Below the pieces are notes generated by a model. It ran no database searches and was not told the origin of the DNA. It saw nothing but the letters and a program-made list of their open reading frames with translations. A stretch of 64,000 bases of DNA from Aquimarina sp042434915. Its GTDB lineage: Bacteria > Bacteroidota > Bacteroidia > Flavobacteriales > Flavobacteriaceae. Below, one piece after another: positions 27,107 through 36,759 of this stretch. The stretch lies in contig NZ_CP170198.1 in the NCBI RefSeq assembly GCF_042434915.1, positions 620,001 to 684,000 of the forward strand, given 5' to 3'. Both the position numbers and the translations under genes were made by a program. Within the stretch, counting starts at the first letter, position 1, and every line of letters starts with the position of its first letter.

Positions 27107-29437
27107 ATGTTTGTTTCTACTATATTACATAGTTTTCAACTATTTACCATTTGGTTTAAAACGTTACTAGGAGAACTTCTCAATAATTTTATAAGTGTTG
27201 CTTTTATTCTAGCAATTTATTTGGCCCTATGGCATTTTCCTCAAACTATCGATTTATTGTTAATTCTAAATCAAGCTGATGCTTTTATATTTGAGGTTCC
27301 ATTGTATTTCATTTTGTTACTTACATCAGCATTTCTTATTTGGAATATTCCAAAGTATTTTTATTATCATAATTATAAGGATATAAAATGGAATAATTTG
27401 ATTGGTTTTATTCCAAATCAGCATTATCGGTATCAAAATCATAAAGGTAATACAAGATATTCTTATGCGGTAAAAATTCATATGCGTAAAACTGTTCCTA
27501 GAATATTGGCTACGTTATTACTTTGTATAACCGCAATAAGTATTTTAAATGCAATGGAGCGTTTTGGTTTAAGAAATACCTATACATATTTCTTAAACCC
27601 TAATAATACATTATTGTTGTGTATTTTAGGTTTGCTTCTTTTATGTGAACCTAGGCTTTATAAATTCTTACAAAATTTATTTTATAAGTTGCCCAAGACA
27701 AATTTGATTGCTTTTACGATATCTGTAGGGTTACTAATTATAATTATATCGTTGGGAACACTAAATACACAAACAGAGAAGGATTTGGGAAATTTATTTC
27801 TATCAAATTGTTTACTAGCCTTATTTTTCTTGTCATTAACTCTTAATAGTTATAGAGTTTTACAACGTATATCCAAAAATATATTTTACGGTACTATTTT
27901 AAGTTCTGGATTATTAGTATTAGTTGCTTTTATTGTACTAAATTTTATTCCAGAGTGGGCTAGTAAAATTAATCCATTGTCAATCTTGGTTGTTTCTTTA
28001 CTCAGTTTATTTATGTTTAGTTTTATCTTAATCTTGTTAGGTAAGAAAATTAAACTTCCTTTACTCTCTATAGTTCTTATTGTTAGTTTTTTATCGTCAG
28101 AGTATTTAACCAAAGATTCAGATCATTATCACCTAACTCTCAAAACTACTGCTGCAAAGCGAGTCTCGATGAATGAATATATGGTAAAATGGATACAATC
28201 GAGAAAAGAAACTATCGAATCAAAAAAGGTTTTTCCAGTACTTTTAATTAGTGCTGAAGGAGGAGGTTCAAGAGCAGGATTGTGGTCATTTTTGGTCCAT
28301 AGTTATTTATATGAAAGAACTCACGGTAGCTATTTTAAAGAAAACCTTTTGTCTTTGAGTGGTGCTTCTGGAGGTAGTGTTGGTAACGGAATGTTCTTTG
28401 CAGCTGCACGTAATGCACAACTCAATAATGAACAAACTACATTTTTACAGGATAAAAACTCTAAATTTCCTCAATTAAACTATAAAGCAAGTGTAATTTA
28501 TAGAGAAAATTTTTTGTCAGAAGCGTTAGTAGGATTATTAGGTAGAGATTTGTTCAAAAGCGTTACCAAACTTTTTAATTTTCGTAATCGGGGTCAATTG
28601 TTAGAGGATCAGTGGAAAAGAAGTCACAAAACTTTTTTTACTACTAATGATAAAGAGGGGCTATTAGCTAAAGAATTTATGTCATTTTACAAAGACTTAT
28701 TTTCACCAACACTTACAAACGAGTTGCAAATACCACCGTTGTTGTTTGTAAACACGACACATACACAAACAGGTAACTATAACATCATTAGTCCAGTGAC
28801 ATATGATCTTTTGCGTCCATTAAAAGGAATGAATGATTTCTTTTCAAATCTGCATTTAAGTCATCCTGAAGCTTCAATCGATTTGTCTACAGCATTACGA
28901 ATTAATGCAAGTTTTCCTTTTATAACCCCAGTGGGTGAAATTAAAAATTGTAATGTGCCCAGTCAAGATTGGTCAGATCAATTTGCCGATGCAGGTTATT
29001 ACGATAATATAGGCGGAACTGTTAGTATCGGAGTAGAAGAGATTTTTAAAAAGGTATTACAGGATTCATTCCCAGAATTAGTTAGGAAAATAAGAATCAA
29101 ACATGTTATTTTAGTTAATGACGAGGAAAGAAAAATTGCTAAAACCGAATCTCAATTAGCCGCACCACTAACAACCCTTAGAAATGTACGATATGGTCAC
29201 ACACAAGAAATAGTTCAAAAATTGGGAGAGAGATATGCTGTTAAATTGAGAGAGACCACTGTTTTTCCTTGGAAACAAGAAGATACACAAAACCATGATT
29301 CAGACGAATTAAAAATCAAACCAGTACTACCTTTAGGAAGATATTTATCTACCATTGCAATACGATCAATGGAAGCACGTTTACAACAAGTAGCTCCACA
29401 ACTGGATAAAATAATGGAGCTTGATAATGACAATTGA
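27107..29437 (+). CDS. Polytopic membrane protein with C-terminal patatin-like hydrolase domain
   Basis: 776 residues. The N-terminal ~330 residues carry about nine hydrophobic helices. The cytoplasmic or peripheral C-terminal part has patatin features: the oxyanion-hole region LLISAEGGGSRAGLWS, the nucleophile elbow LSGASGGSVGNG with the Ser in Gly-Ala-Ser-Gly-Gly, and the dyad Asp in FADAGYYDNIGG (usual DGG here read as DAG). Patatin proteins are lipid acyl hydrolases; this one is fused to a membrane domain, which fits phospholipid substrates, but none is shown. Its stop codon overlaps the promoter of the RES-Xre pair immediately downstream. Confidence 0.85.
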   Translation: MFVSTILHSFQLFTIWFKTLLGELLNNFISVAFILAIYLALWHFPQTIDLLLILNQADAFIFEVPLYFILLLTSAFLIWNIPKYFYYHNYKDIKWNNLIGFIPNQHYRYQNHKGNTRYSYAVKIHMRKTVPRILATLLLCITAISILNAMERFGLRNTYTYFLNPNNTLLLCILGLLLLCEPRLYKFLQNLFYKLPKTNLIAFTISVGLLIIIISLGTLNTQTEKDLGNLFLSNCLLALFFLSLTLNSYRVLQRISKNIFYGTILSSGLLVLVAFIVLNFIPEWASKINPLSILVVSLLSLFMFSFILILLGKKIKLPLLSIVLIVSFLSSEYLTKDSDHYHLTLKTTAAKRVSMNEYMVKWIQSRKETIESKKVFPVLLISAEGGGSRAGLWSFLVHSYLYERTHGSYFKENLLSLSGASGGSVGNGMFFAAARNAQLNNEQTTFLQDKNSKFPQLNYKASVIYRENFLSEALVGLLGRDLFKSVTKLFNFRNRGQLLEDQWKRSHKTFFTTNDKEGLLAKEFMSFYKDLFSPTLTNELQIPPLLFVNTTHTQTGNYNIISPVTYDLLRPLKGMNDFFSNLHLSHPEASIDLSTALRINASFPFITPVGEIKNCNVPSQDWSDQFADAGYYDNIGGTVSIGVEEIFKKVLQDSFPELVRKIRIKHVILVNDEERKIAKTESQLAAPLTTLRNVRYGHTQEIVQKLGERYAVKLRETTVFPWKQEDTQNHDSDELKIKPVLPLGRYLSTIAIRSMEARLQQVAPQLDKIMELDNDN

Positions 29438-29449
29438 CATTATTTTTTG

Positions 29450-29457
29450 TATATTTG
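29450..29457 (+). promoter_or_regulatory. -7 box of the RES-Xre operon
   Basis: TATATTTG matches TAnnTTTG exactly and lies 18 nt before the antitoxin ATG at 29476, giving a very short leader. A TTGACA stands 13 nt upstream, closer than the usual -33 spacing. Confidence 0.5.
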
Positions 29458-29475
29458 TCGCAAACGAAAGAGGTT

Positions 29476-29928
29476 ATGAGCGCAGTAACACCATTAGACT
29501 TTGACGGGTTAGAGCATAAGGGGCTTTTACGGTATCTCAATATTGATATGCCTTTGCGTAATATGTATGATTTTATTGAGCTTTCTAGAAATGGAATTGA
29601 TAAAAAAGCATTGTTATATTTAGGAAAAACAATTGATTTTGATCTCAAAGAACTATCTCATGTTATTCATATATCAGAACGCACAATACAACGCTATACT
29701 TTAAATCGAAAATTAAATACAGAAGCAAGTTCTAAGGTATTGCAACTTGCAAAACTGTATGCCAAGGGAGAACACGTTTTTGGAGATTTAGTGCGTTTTA
29801 AACGATGGATGGAGCATCCCAATATTGCTTTAGCCTCCAAAAAGCCCAAAGATCTTTTGGATACTACTTTTGGATTTCAATTGCTCAATGAAGAGCTAGT
29901 ACGTATCGAACACGGGATCTTTGCATAA
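29476..29928 (+). CDS. Xre/MbcA/ParS-type antitoxin (DUF2384)
   Basis: 150 residues from the ATG at 29476. A TTG 14 codons earlier lies inside the preceding gene's stop region and the promoter and is rejected. A helix-turn-helix sits around residues 55-75 (FDLKELSHVIHISERTIQRY), followed by the DUF2384 toxin-binding region (KLYAKGEHVFGDLVRFKRWMEHPN, about residues 92-115) and LLDTTFGFQLLNEELVRIEHG at the end. Antitoxins of this family bind and neutralise RES toxins and repress their own promoter. The stop codon overlaps the toxin start by one base, the usual translational coupling. Confidence 0.93.
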   Translation: MSAVTPLDFDGLEHKGLLRYLNIDMPLRNMYDFIELSRNGIDKKALLYLGKTIDFDLKELSHVIHISERTIQRYTLNRKLNTEASSKVLQLAKLYAKGEHVFGDLVRFKRWMEHPNIALASKKPKDLLDTTFGFQLLNEELVRIEHGIFA

Positions 29929-30386
29929 TGCGAGTATTTAGAATTGCTAAAAAGCAATATATTGATGATTTAAATGGCATAGGTGCAAAAACTGTTGGGG
30001 GTAGGTGGAATGCAAAAGGAATTGCAATTTTGTACACGAGTACTTCTGCTGCGTTATCAATTCTAGAAGTTTTAGCACATTTACCAGTAGCTTTTTTCCC
30101 AGAAGATATGGCCATAGCTACAATAGAGGTACCAGATAAATATATTGGATCCTTTAGTAAAGAAACACTTCCCAAACATTGGGACAAAATACCTCCACCA
30201 ATAGAAAATCATGATTTTACAATGGACTGGATCAATCAACAAAAATTTGTAGGATTCAAGGTTCCAAGTATCATTATACCTAAAGAACAAAATTTACTTA
30301 TCAATCCTAACCATCCTAATTTCAAAAGCGTAAAAATCGTTGAAATTGAACCTTTCAATTTTGATTCAAGGTTACTTAAAATATAA
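29928..30386 (+). CDS. RES-domain toxin (NAD+-degrading, ParT/MbcT type)
   Basis: 152 residues, typical RES length. The family's conserved Arg and Glu are visible in TVGGRWNAKGIAILYTSTS and LSILEVLAHLP, and the C-terminal half has the usual FKVPSIIIPKEQNLLINPNHPNF block. RES toxins studied elsewhere destroy NAD+ by phosphorolysis or ADP-ribosylate targets. The gene is coupled to the Xre antitoxin upstream. All key residues appear to be present, so the pair looks functional. No other toxin-antitoxin or mobile gene adjoins, so it appears to be a solitary chromosomal module. Confidence 0.93.
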   Translation: MRVFRIAKKQYIDDLNGIGAKTVGGRWNAKGIAILYTSTSAALSILEVLAHLPVAFFPEDMAIATIEVPDKYIGSFSKETLPKHWDKIPPPIENHDFTMDWINQQKFVGFKVPSIIIPKEQNLLINPNHPNFKSVKIVEIEPFNFDSRLLKI

Positions 30387-30537
30387 GTTTTGAGAGGCTA
30401 AATTTAATTTAAGATTCTTTTAATCAGTATTTTGAGTATCTTTATTTTGAAAATATTATATAGTTACAATTATTTTGGTAACGAATTAAGTATTTTCACG
30501 TCTTATTATATGTAACTAATCTTAAATTAATAATAGA

Positions 30538-32613
30538 ATGAGTACAAAATTTAAAAATTTGTATTTTTTACCAGCACTTTTGATAGCTTTTGTTAGTTGT
30601 AAAAATGACACTAAGGTTGAAAGTGATAAGGACATAGCTCAGGTAGAAAAAATACCAGGGATTGTTTTAAAAAATATGGATACTTTGGTAAGTCCAAAAG
30701 AGGATTTTTACAATTATGTCAATGGTAGTTGGATGAAAAATACTGAAATTCCTGAAGATCGTACACGATGGGGGGGATTTGGAGTTTTAAGAAAACAAAC
30801 AGATAACGATGTATTAGCGATCATTAAAGAAGCAAAAGAAAAAAATGTATACGCCGAAGGAACAGATCAGCACAAGGCTTTGTTGATTTTTGAATCCATT
30901 ATGGATACTGTAGCTCGTAATGAAGCAGGTGTTACTCCTTTAATGCCAACGTTAGAAAAGATACAAAATATCAAAACAGTTGAAGATATTCAAACTGTTT
31001 TGGCCACTGAAACTGCAGCTTCTGCACCATTTATGGGATTTGTTTCTTTTCCTAATTTGAGTAATAGCGAAATCAATGCTGCGTATGTTTCTACAGGGGG
31101 ACTCGGGTTACCAGATCGTGATTACTATTTAGATCAAGATGCAAAGTCAAAAGAAATTAGAGATCAGTACGTTGATCACATAACTCGTATGCTTCAATTT
31201 GTGGGGGATACAGAAGAAGAAGCTCGCAAGACTGCAGAAACCGTTTTGAAAATAGAGACGAAATTAGCAGAACCTCGTTTGGATAAAGTGGAGAGTCGCG
31301 ACACTAGAAATTTTAACAATCCAAAAACCATTGCCGAGCTTTCAGCAATGACTCCAGCGGTTAATTGGACAAAATTCATGAAGGATTTGGGAATTACAAA
31401 ATCCTTGGATACTATTATTGTGATGCAACCTAAGTACATGAAAGCTCTTCAAAATGTTTTGAAAGAAACTAGTATTGAAGATCTTAAAAAAGTAATGCGT
31501 TGGTCAACTGTCAATAATGCTGCCGGGGCTTTAACTACAGAAATCGATCAAGCAAATTGGGAGTTTTACGATAAAACTCTTAATGGAGCTATTAAGCAGA
31601 GACCATTAGAAGAGCGTGCATTAGCTAGAGTAAACGGTTCTATAGGAGAAGCTATTGGTCAATTATATGTAGATGCAAAATTTCCGCCAGAGGCGAAAGC
31701 TAAGGCAGAAACAATGATCGCTAATATCATTAAAGCATATCAGAAGCGTATCGAGGCTTTAGCATGGATGAGCGATAGTACAAAAACAAAAGCTATTGAA
31801 AAACTAGATAAGTTTACCGTAAAAATTGGTTATCCAGATGAGTGGGAAGATTATTCAAAACTTGAGGTAAAAACAGGAAATTCCTATTTTGAAAACAGAA
31901 TGGCTGTCTCAGAGTGGGCATTTAAAAAGAATTTGGAAGAGATTGGAGAACCGGTAGACAAAACGGAATGGGGTATGGCTCCACAAACCGTAAACGCTTA
32001 TTTTAATCCTTTATTTAACGAGATTGTTTTTCCTGCTGCAATTTTACAACCACCTTTCTATAATTATACGGCAGATGAGGCAGTTAATTATGGTGGAATA
32101 GGAGCAGTGATTGGTCACGAAATTTCGCACGCTTTTGATGATTCTGGAGCACGATTTGATGCCAATGGTAACCTTGTCAATTGGTGGACCGATCAAGACT
32201 TGAAAAATTTTACAGAACGTGGAGATGCTCTAGCCGAGCAGTACAGTGCTATCGAAGTATTGGATAGTGTGTTTATCAATGGTAAATTTACTTTGGGCGA
32301 AAATATTGGTGATCTAGGTGGAGTATTAGGTGCTTATGATGGATTACAAATGTATTATGCAGAGAATGGACGTCCAGAGAATATTGATGGATTTACACCA
32401 GAACAACGATTCTTTATGTCATGGGCTACGGTATGGAGAACTAAAATTAGAGAAGATGCATTGCGTACTCAAATAAAAACAGATCCGCATTCACCAGGAC
32501 TTAATCGTGCAATACAGCCTTTGCTTAATATCCCAGCTTTTTATGAAGCTTTTGATATTAAAGAAGGTGATAAAATGTATTTAGCGCCAGAGAAAAGAGT
32601 TCAAATTTGGTAG
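30538..32613 (+). CDS. pepO: M13-family (neprilysin/PepO) metalloendopeptidase lipoprotein
   Basis: 691 residues, the normal size. Lipoprotein signal with lipobox LIAFVSC-KNDTK. The zinc-binding HExxH is in GGIGAVIGHEISHAFDDSG, with the third ligand Glu in FTLGENIGDLGG and the substrate-binding NAYFNP (family NAYY/F) in TVNAYFNPLFNEIVFPA. The C-terminal W (IW) end matches the conserved CxVW-like terminus of the family. It degrades short peptides outside the inner membrane. Single gene with its own terminator. Confidence 0.95.
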   Translation: MSTKFKNLYFLPALLIAFVSCKNDTKVESDKDIAQVEKIPGIVLKNMDTLVSPKEDFYNYVNGSWMKNTEIPEDRTRWGGFGVLRKQTDNDVLAIIKEAKEKNVYAEGTDQHKALLIFESIMDTVARNEAGVTPLMPTLEKIQNIKTVEDIQTVLATETAASAPFMGFVSFPNLSNSEINAAYVSTGGLGLPDRDYYLDQDAKSKEIRDQYVDHITRMLQFVGDTEEEARKTAETVLKIETKLAEPRLDKVESRDTRNFNNPKTIAELSAMTPAVNWTKFMKDLGITKSLDTIIVMQPKYMKALQNVLKETSIEDLKKVMRWSTVNNAAGALTTEIDQANWEFYDKTLNGAIKQRPLEERALARVNGSIGEAIGQLYVDAKFPPEAKAKAETMIANIIKAYQKRIEALAWMSDSTKTKAIEKLDKFTVKIGYPDEWEDYSKLEVKTGNSYFENRMAVSEWAFKKNLEEIGEPVDKTEWGMAPQTVNAYFNPLFNEIVFPAAILQPPFYNYTADEAVNYGGIGAVIGHEISHAFDDSGARFDANGNLVNWWTDQDLKNFTERGDALAEQYSAIEVLDSVFINGKFTLGENIGDLGGVLGAYDGLQMYYAENGRPENIDGFTPEQRFFMSWATVWRTKIREDALRTQIKTDPHSPGLNRAIQPLLNIPAFYEAFDIKEGDKMYLAPEKRVQIW

Positions 32614-32632
32614 TAGTGTACCAAAAGTAGAT

Positions 32633-32662
32633 AGTAAAGCCTCACATCTGTGAGGCTTTACT
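32633..32662 (+). terminator. Terminator after the M13 peptidase
   Basis: Perfect 13-bp GC-containing stem (32633-32645 with 32650-32662, 4-nt loop) followed by G and six T, 20 nt after the stop codon. It also separates the convergent ACT-protein gene. Confidence 0.92.
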
Positions 32663-32673
32663 GTTTTTTCAAG

Positions 32674-33318
32674 CTATTTATTTTTTATTTCATTGAGGAG
32701 TAAGAAAGCTTTATTCACAAAATCCTTTTCCAAAAACAAGGTAAAATAATTGGATGTAGAAATGATCTCGAAAACCGGAATTCCTTCGTAGGCTAACAAT
32801 TTGAAAATATAAAAATACAAACCTACCGTTTTAGAATTTTCTTCTGGTAATTCAATCGACATCGAGGATAAATTATCAGATATTGATATGCAAGTTTCAT
32901 CTTTAAAATGAAGCTCTACTATCTCTTTAAGTGAAGAGGAAACTAAAATGTTACTTTCTTGAAAATTACTGGAATAAGTAAAATAGGTTTTATTGTCGTC
33001 TTTTACAGCATTTAATAAGTTTGATTGGCTGGTCAAAATACTGTTAGAATTAAGAAAAGTGTATTCTGTAATTCCAGAACGTACCACAATATCACCCAAA
33101 TTACGTAAAGATTGAGAATGTTTTATGCGCTTAGGATGATATCTTCTAAGCGCCATAATGATAGAGCCATGTTTAACTTTTTTACGTAAAGTTTTTTCCA
33201 CTCTAGGAATTAAATCCATTGCCAAAGAACTGTAATTTATAATTTCACGGGACAATGCATCTTCCAAAAAAGGTTCGTGCCTTAATATATCATGCACACA
33301 ATCGGTGATTGTTTTCAT
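32674..33318 (-). CDS. ACT-domain protein of unknown function divergent from lysC
   Basis: 214 residues, no signal peptide. The N-terminal ~100 residues are helical and basic (LRKKVKHGSIIMALRRYHPKR) and could bind DNA or RNA, though no classical motif is seen. The last ~65 residues (SMSIELPEENSKTVGLYFYIFKLLAYEGIPVFEIISTSNYFTLF, read around residues 150-195) have the beta-alpha-beta pattern of an ACT domain, the amino-acid-binding fold also at the end of aspartate kinase. The start is 101 nt from the lysC start on the opposite strand. Inference: an amino-acid-responsive regulator or partner of aspartate kinase; direct evidence is lacking. Confidence 0.7.
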   Translation of the reverse strand: MKTITDCVHDILRHEPFLEDALSREIINYSSLAMDLIPRVEKTLRKKVKHGSIIMALRRYHPKRIKHSQSLRNLGDIVVRSGITEYTFLNSNSILTSQSNLLNAVKDDNKTYFTYSSNFQESNILVSSSLKEIVELHFKDETCISISDNLSSMSIELPEENSKTVGLYFYIFKLLAYEGIPVFEIISTSNYFTLFLEKDFVNKAFLLLNEIKNK

Positions 33319-33419
33319 TTGTTATATATTTAACATAATGTACAAATATATCTATTTTATTGTAAAATCTTTACATCTGGTATTTTTATGATTAATTATG
33401 CAGTGTAAATTATGACACT

Positions 33420-34763
33420 ATGAAAGTTTTAAAGTTTGGAGGGACATCGGTCGGATCGGTAGAAAATCTTAAGTTGGTAACTAACATACTTACAAAAGAT
33501 AATGAAACAAAAATAGTGGTATGTTCAGCGATGTCTGGGGTTACAGATCATTTGGTACGTTTAACAGACAATATTAAGTTTGCCGATTCTGAAGCAATTA
33601 CAAAAAATCTAGATGCATTAGAAAAAAAGCATTTTGAATTAATAAGTAGTTTGATTCAAGTTGAGGCCACAAGAAATTTTTTATTTGACAAAGTATCTAG
33701 TATAATCACTAATTTATTTGATTTGTCATGCCAAAAATATTCCGAAGAAATTACATCGGTAATTATCACGAGCGGAGAAACATTGTTAACTGAAATTTTT
33801 GCAGAGTATTTGAAAGAATCTGGATATTCCATACAATTGCTATATGCGCGAGATTTTATGTATGTAGATAATGTCGAACATCCAAACATAGATAATGTAG
33901 GACAAAAACTTAAGAAGCAGATTCAGAGTCTTCCAGAAGCAACCATTTACCTTACACAAGGTTTTGTGTGTAGAAATAAAAAAAATGAAATAAGCCACCT
34001 CAAACGCGGTGGGAGTGACTATACAGCAACGATAATAGGTGCCGCAATAGATGCTACAGAGATTCAAATATGGACAGATATTGATGGGCTACATAATAAT
34101 GATCCACGATATGTTCAAGATACGCATCCTATTGCACATTTAACTTATAATGAAGCAGCCGAATTAGCATATTTTGGAGCCAAAATATTACATCCTCAAA
34201 CAGTTTCACCCGTTGTAGAAAAGGAAATTCCTGTATTATTAAAGAACACTTTTAATCCTGATGCTCAAGGAACCGTAATATCCAGCGAAATTGGAAATAA
34301 AGGTTTAAAAGCAATCAGTGCAAAAGATGGAATTACTGCCATTAAGATCAAGTCCAATAGAATGCTTATGGCGCATGGTTTCTTGCGCAGAATTTTTGAG
34401 GTTTTTGATAAGTTTGAAACGGCAATTGACATGATTACTACGTCAGAAATAGCCATCTCATTAACTATTGATGATGCTCGTAATTTAGAAGAAATTACTA
34501 AAGAAATTAAACACCATGCAAATATAACTGTTCAAGCAGGATATAGCATAATTTGTATTGTAGGTGAGTCTGTCATTAATGATAAAAACACTTCTAAGTT
34601 ATTTGATATTTTAAATCATATTCCTGTACGTATGATTTCTTATGGTGGCAGTAATAATAATATATCGTTACTTGTAGAAACCGATAAAAAAATAGAGACG
34701 TTACAGTTTTTAAATGATAAATTGTTTGCCAACACTATATTGCCAGAGTTAGTAAGTAACTAA
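33420..34763 (+). CDS. lysC: Aspartate kinase (monofunctional)
   Basis: 447 residues. The kinase domain begins with the signature VLKFGGTSVGSVENLK; ITSGETLLTEIFAEYL and RGGSDYTATIIGAAIDATEIQIWTDIDG complete the catalytic part. Residues ~300-447 hold the paired ACT domains for feedback control (GITAIKIKSNRMLMAHGFLRRIFEVFDKF ... VETDKKIETLQFLNDKLF). It phosphorylates aspartate, the first step to lysine, threonine and methionine, and so also to the threonine used by ilvA further along. No homoserine dehydrogenase fusion is present. Confidence 0.96.
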   Translation: MKVLKFGGTSVGSVENLKLVTNILTKDNETKIVVCSAMSGVTDHLVRLTDNIKFADSEAITKNLDALEKKHFELISSLIQVEATRNFLFDKVSSIITNLFDLSCQKYSEEITSVIITSGETLLTEIFAEYLKESGYSIQLLYARDFMYVDNVEHPNIDNVGQKLKKQIQSLPEATIYLTQGFVCRNKKNEISHLKRGGSDYTATIIGAAIDATEIQIWTDIDGLHNNDPRYVQDTHPIAHLTYNEAAELAYFGAKILHPQTVSPVVEKEIPVLLKNTFNPDAQGTVISSEIGNKGLKAISAKDGITAIKIKSNRMLMAHGFLRRIFEVFDKFETAIDMITTSEIAISLTIDDARNLEEITKEIKHHANITVQAGYSIICIVGESVINDKNTSKLFDILNHIPVRMISYGGSNNNISLLVETDKKIETLQFLNDKLFANTILPELVSN

Positions 34764-34787
34764 TTTGTTTGTTTTGTTCTTGAGCGC

Positions 34788-34851
34788 TGAGACCGGTATG
34801 AATGATTAAATTGAACTTTGCCTAGTAAATTTATCACCCGGTCTGGTCTCA
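34788..34851 (+). terminator. Nested inverted-repeat structure after lysC
   Basis: The 5' arm at 34788-34796 can pair with either of two overlapping 3' sites, 34838-34844 (CCGGTCT) or 34845-34851 (GGTCTCA), and an inner TAAATT/AATTTA pair fits within. It lies 25 nt after the lysC stop but has no T-run, so it is only a possible terminator or processing structure. Confidence 0.4.
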
Positions 34852-34942
34852 AGTTTAGATTGTGCTTTACTTTGTAAACTATTATAACTATTCTCATAAA
34901 TATTTAACATATTTAGTTATTTTAGTGTAAACTTTTAAAACC

Positions 34943-36481
34943 ATGCTTGTTAAAGTCTTCGGCAGCGCTGTTTTTGGCGTTGAAGCCACTACTATTACTG
35001 TAGAGGTAAATATTAATAAAGGTATAGGATACCACCTTGTAGGTCTTCCCGATAATGCTATAAAAGAAAGCAGTTTTCGTATCGCAGCAGCGTTACAAAA
35101 TAATGGCTATAAATTACCTGGTAAAAAAATAACTATTAATATGGCTCCTGCCGATCTAAGAAAAGAAGGATCTGCATATGATCTAACGTTAGCCTTAGGA
35201 ATTTTATCCGCGAGTTCTCAAATTAAAGCCGAAACTATTAATAACTATGTAATAATGGGAGAACTTTCTCTAGATGGAAGCCTTCAACCTATCAAAGGAG
35301 CGCTACCAATTGCAATCAAAGCTCGAGAAGAAGGATTTACTGGATTTATTTTACCGAAGCAAAACGCAAAAGAAGCAGCAATTGTTGATAATCTGAAAGT
35401 ATATGGTGTTGACAATATTCGCGAGGTAATTGATTTTTTCGATACAGAGAGTCCGCTAGAACAGACAATAGTAGATACTAGAGAAGAATTTTATGCAGCA
35501 TTAAATAATCCAGAGTTTGATTTTGCAGACGTTAAAGGGCAGGAAAGTATTAAGCGATGTATGGAAATAGCAGCTGCTGGCGGACATAATATTATATTGG
35601 TTGGACCTCCAGGAAGTGGTAAAACGATGTTAAGTAAGCGACTACCCAGTATTTTGCCTCCGATGTCGTTACAAGAAGCTTTAGAAACCACCAAAATCCA
35701 TAGCGTAGTAGGTAGGGTAAAAGAGAATGCGGGGCTTATGGCGCAACGCCCGTTTAGAAGCCCCCATCATACAATATCAGATGTAGCATTAGTTGGTGGA
35801 GGAGCCTATCCTCAACCAGGTGAAATATCTTTAAGTCACAACGGCGTATTATTTTTAGATGAATTACCAGAATTTAAACGAAGTGTACTAGAGGTAATGA
35901 GACAACCACTTGAGGATCGAGAGGTTACCATATCCAGAGCAAAATTTACAGTAACCTATCCTTCAAGTTTTATGTTGGTGGCTAGTATGAATCCAAGCCC
36001 CAGTGGTTATTTTAATGATCCCGATGCTCCTGTAACATCTTCTCCTGCCGAGATGCAACGTTATCTTAGTAAAATATCTGGACCTTTGCTGGATAGAATT
36101 GATATTCATATCGAGGTTACACCAGTACCGTTTGATAAATTAAGTGATGATCAGAAGGGTGAATCTAGTGTTTTAATCAGAGAACGGGTAACTGCGGCAC
36201 GCGACATTCAAACTAAACGCTTTCACGATCTCTCAACAATACATTACAATGCTCAGATGGGAGTAAAGCAGATCCGTAAATATTGTGCTTTGGATGATGA
36301 TTCAAAACAGCTTTTGAAAACAGCCATGGAACGTTTAAATTTATCAGCGAGGGCATACGATCGTATTTTAAAAGTGTCTCGAACAATCGCAGATTTGGAA
36401 GGATCAGAATGTGTGAATGGTACCCATATTTCAGAGGCAATTCAATATCGTAGTTTGGATCGTGACGGTTGGCTGGGGTAG
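34943..36481 (+). CDS. yifB: YifB/ComM-family Mg-chelatase-like AAA+ ATPase
   Basis: 512 residues, the family's standard size. The N-terminal Lon-like (ChlI) domain (VFGSAVFGVEATTITVEVNI) is followed by the AAA+ core: Walker A GPPGSGKTMLSKRLPSILPP, Walker B GVLFLDELPEF, then the arginine-finger region RQPLEDREVTISRA, and the C-terminal Mg_chelatase_C part (RAYDRILKVSRTIADL). ComM is a branch-migration helicase used in natural transformation in Gammaproteobacteria; the role in flavobacteria has not been shown to my knowledge. It is probably a single-gene unit; no terminator was recognised after it. Confidence 0.95.
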   Translation: MLVKVFGSAVFGVEATTITVEVNINKGIGYHLVGLPDNAIKESSFRIAAALQNNGYKLPGKKITINMAPADLRKEGSAYDLTLALGILSASSQIKAETINNYVIMGELSLDGSLQPIKGALPIAIKAREEGFTGFILPKQNAKEAAIVDNLKVYGVDNIREVIDFFDTESPLEQTIVDTREEFYAALNNPEFDFADVKGQESIKRCMEIAAAGGHNIILVGPPGSGKTMLSKRLPSILPPMSLQEALETTKIHSVVGRVKENAGLMAQRPFRSPHHTISDVALVGGGAYPQPGEISLSHNGVLFLDELPEFKRSVLEVMRQPLEDREVTISRAKFTVTYPSSFMLVASMNPSPSGYFNDPDAPVTSSPAEMQRYLSKISGPLLDRIDIHIEVTPVPFDKLSDDQKGESSVLIRERVTAARDIQTKRFHDLSTIHYNAQMGVKQIRKYCALDDDSKQLLKTAMERLNLSARAYDRILKVSRTIADLEGSECVNGTHISEAIQYRSLDRDGWLG

Positions 36482-36759
36482 CACATTGGTTACATTTTTC
36501 AATTATATATTTTTTGAGACTGTATTGACAATAGATAGCAAAGAATATTTTGATGCTTAATACACATTGAATGAATATAAAATTTTGGGAGATGTTTAAT
36601 AATTTTGTAGTAAAAAGTAGAACTGGAATGGGTATAGATTTCTCTGTATAGCATGGTTAGTAAAAATGATCGTATAAAAAAGCTGCAAAGAGTAGATATT
36701 TAGTTTCATAAAAAAAATGATAACTAGTACGTAACTAAGTAGAGACAATAATCAAGAAG

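Noticed and set aside
29434..29475. Longer antitoxin starting at TTG
   Set aside because: It would contain the TATATTTG promoter box and overlap the patatin stop; the ATG at 29476 is normal for the family.
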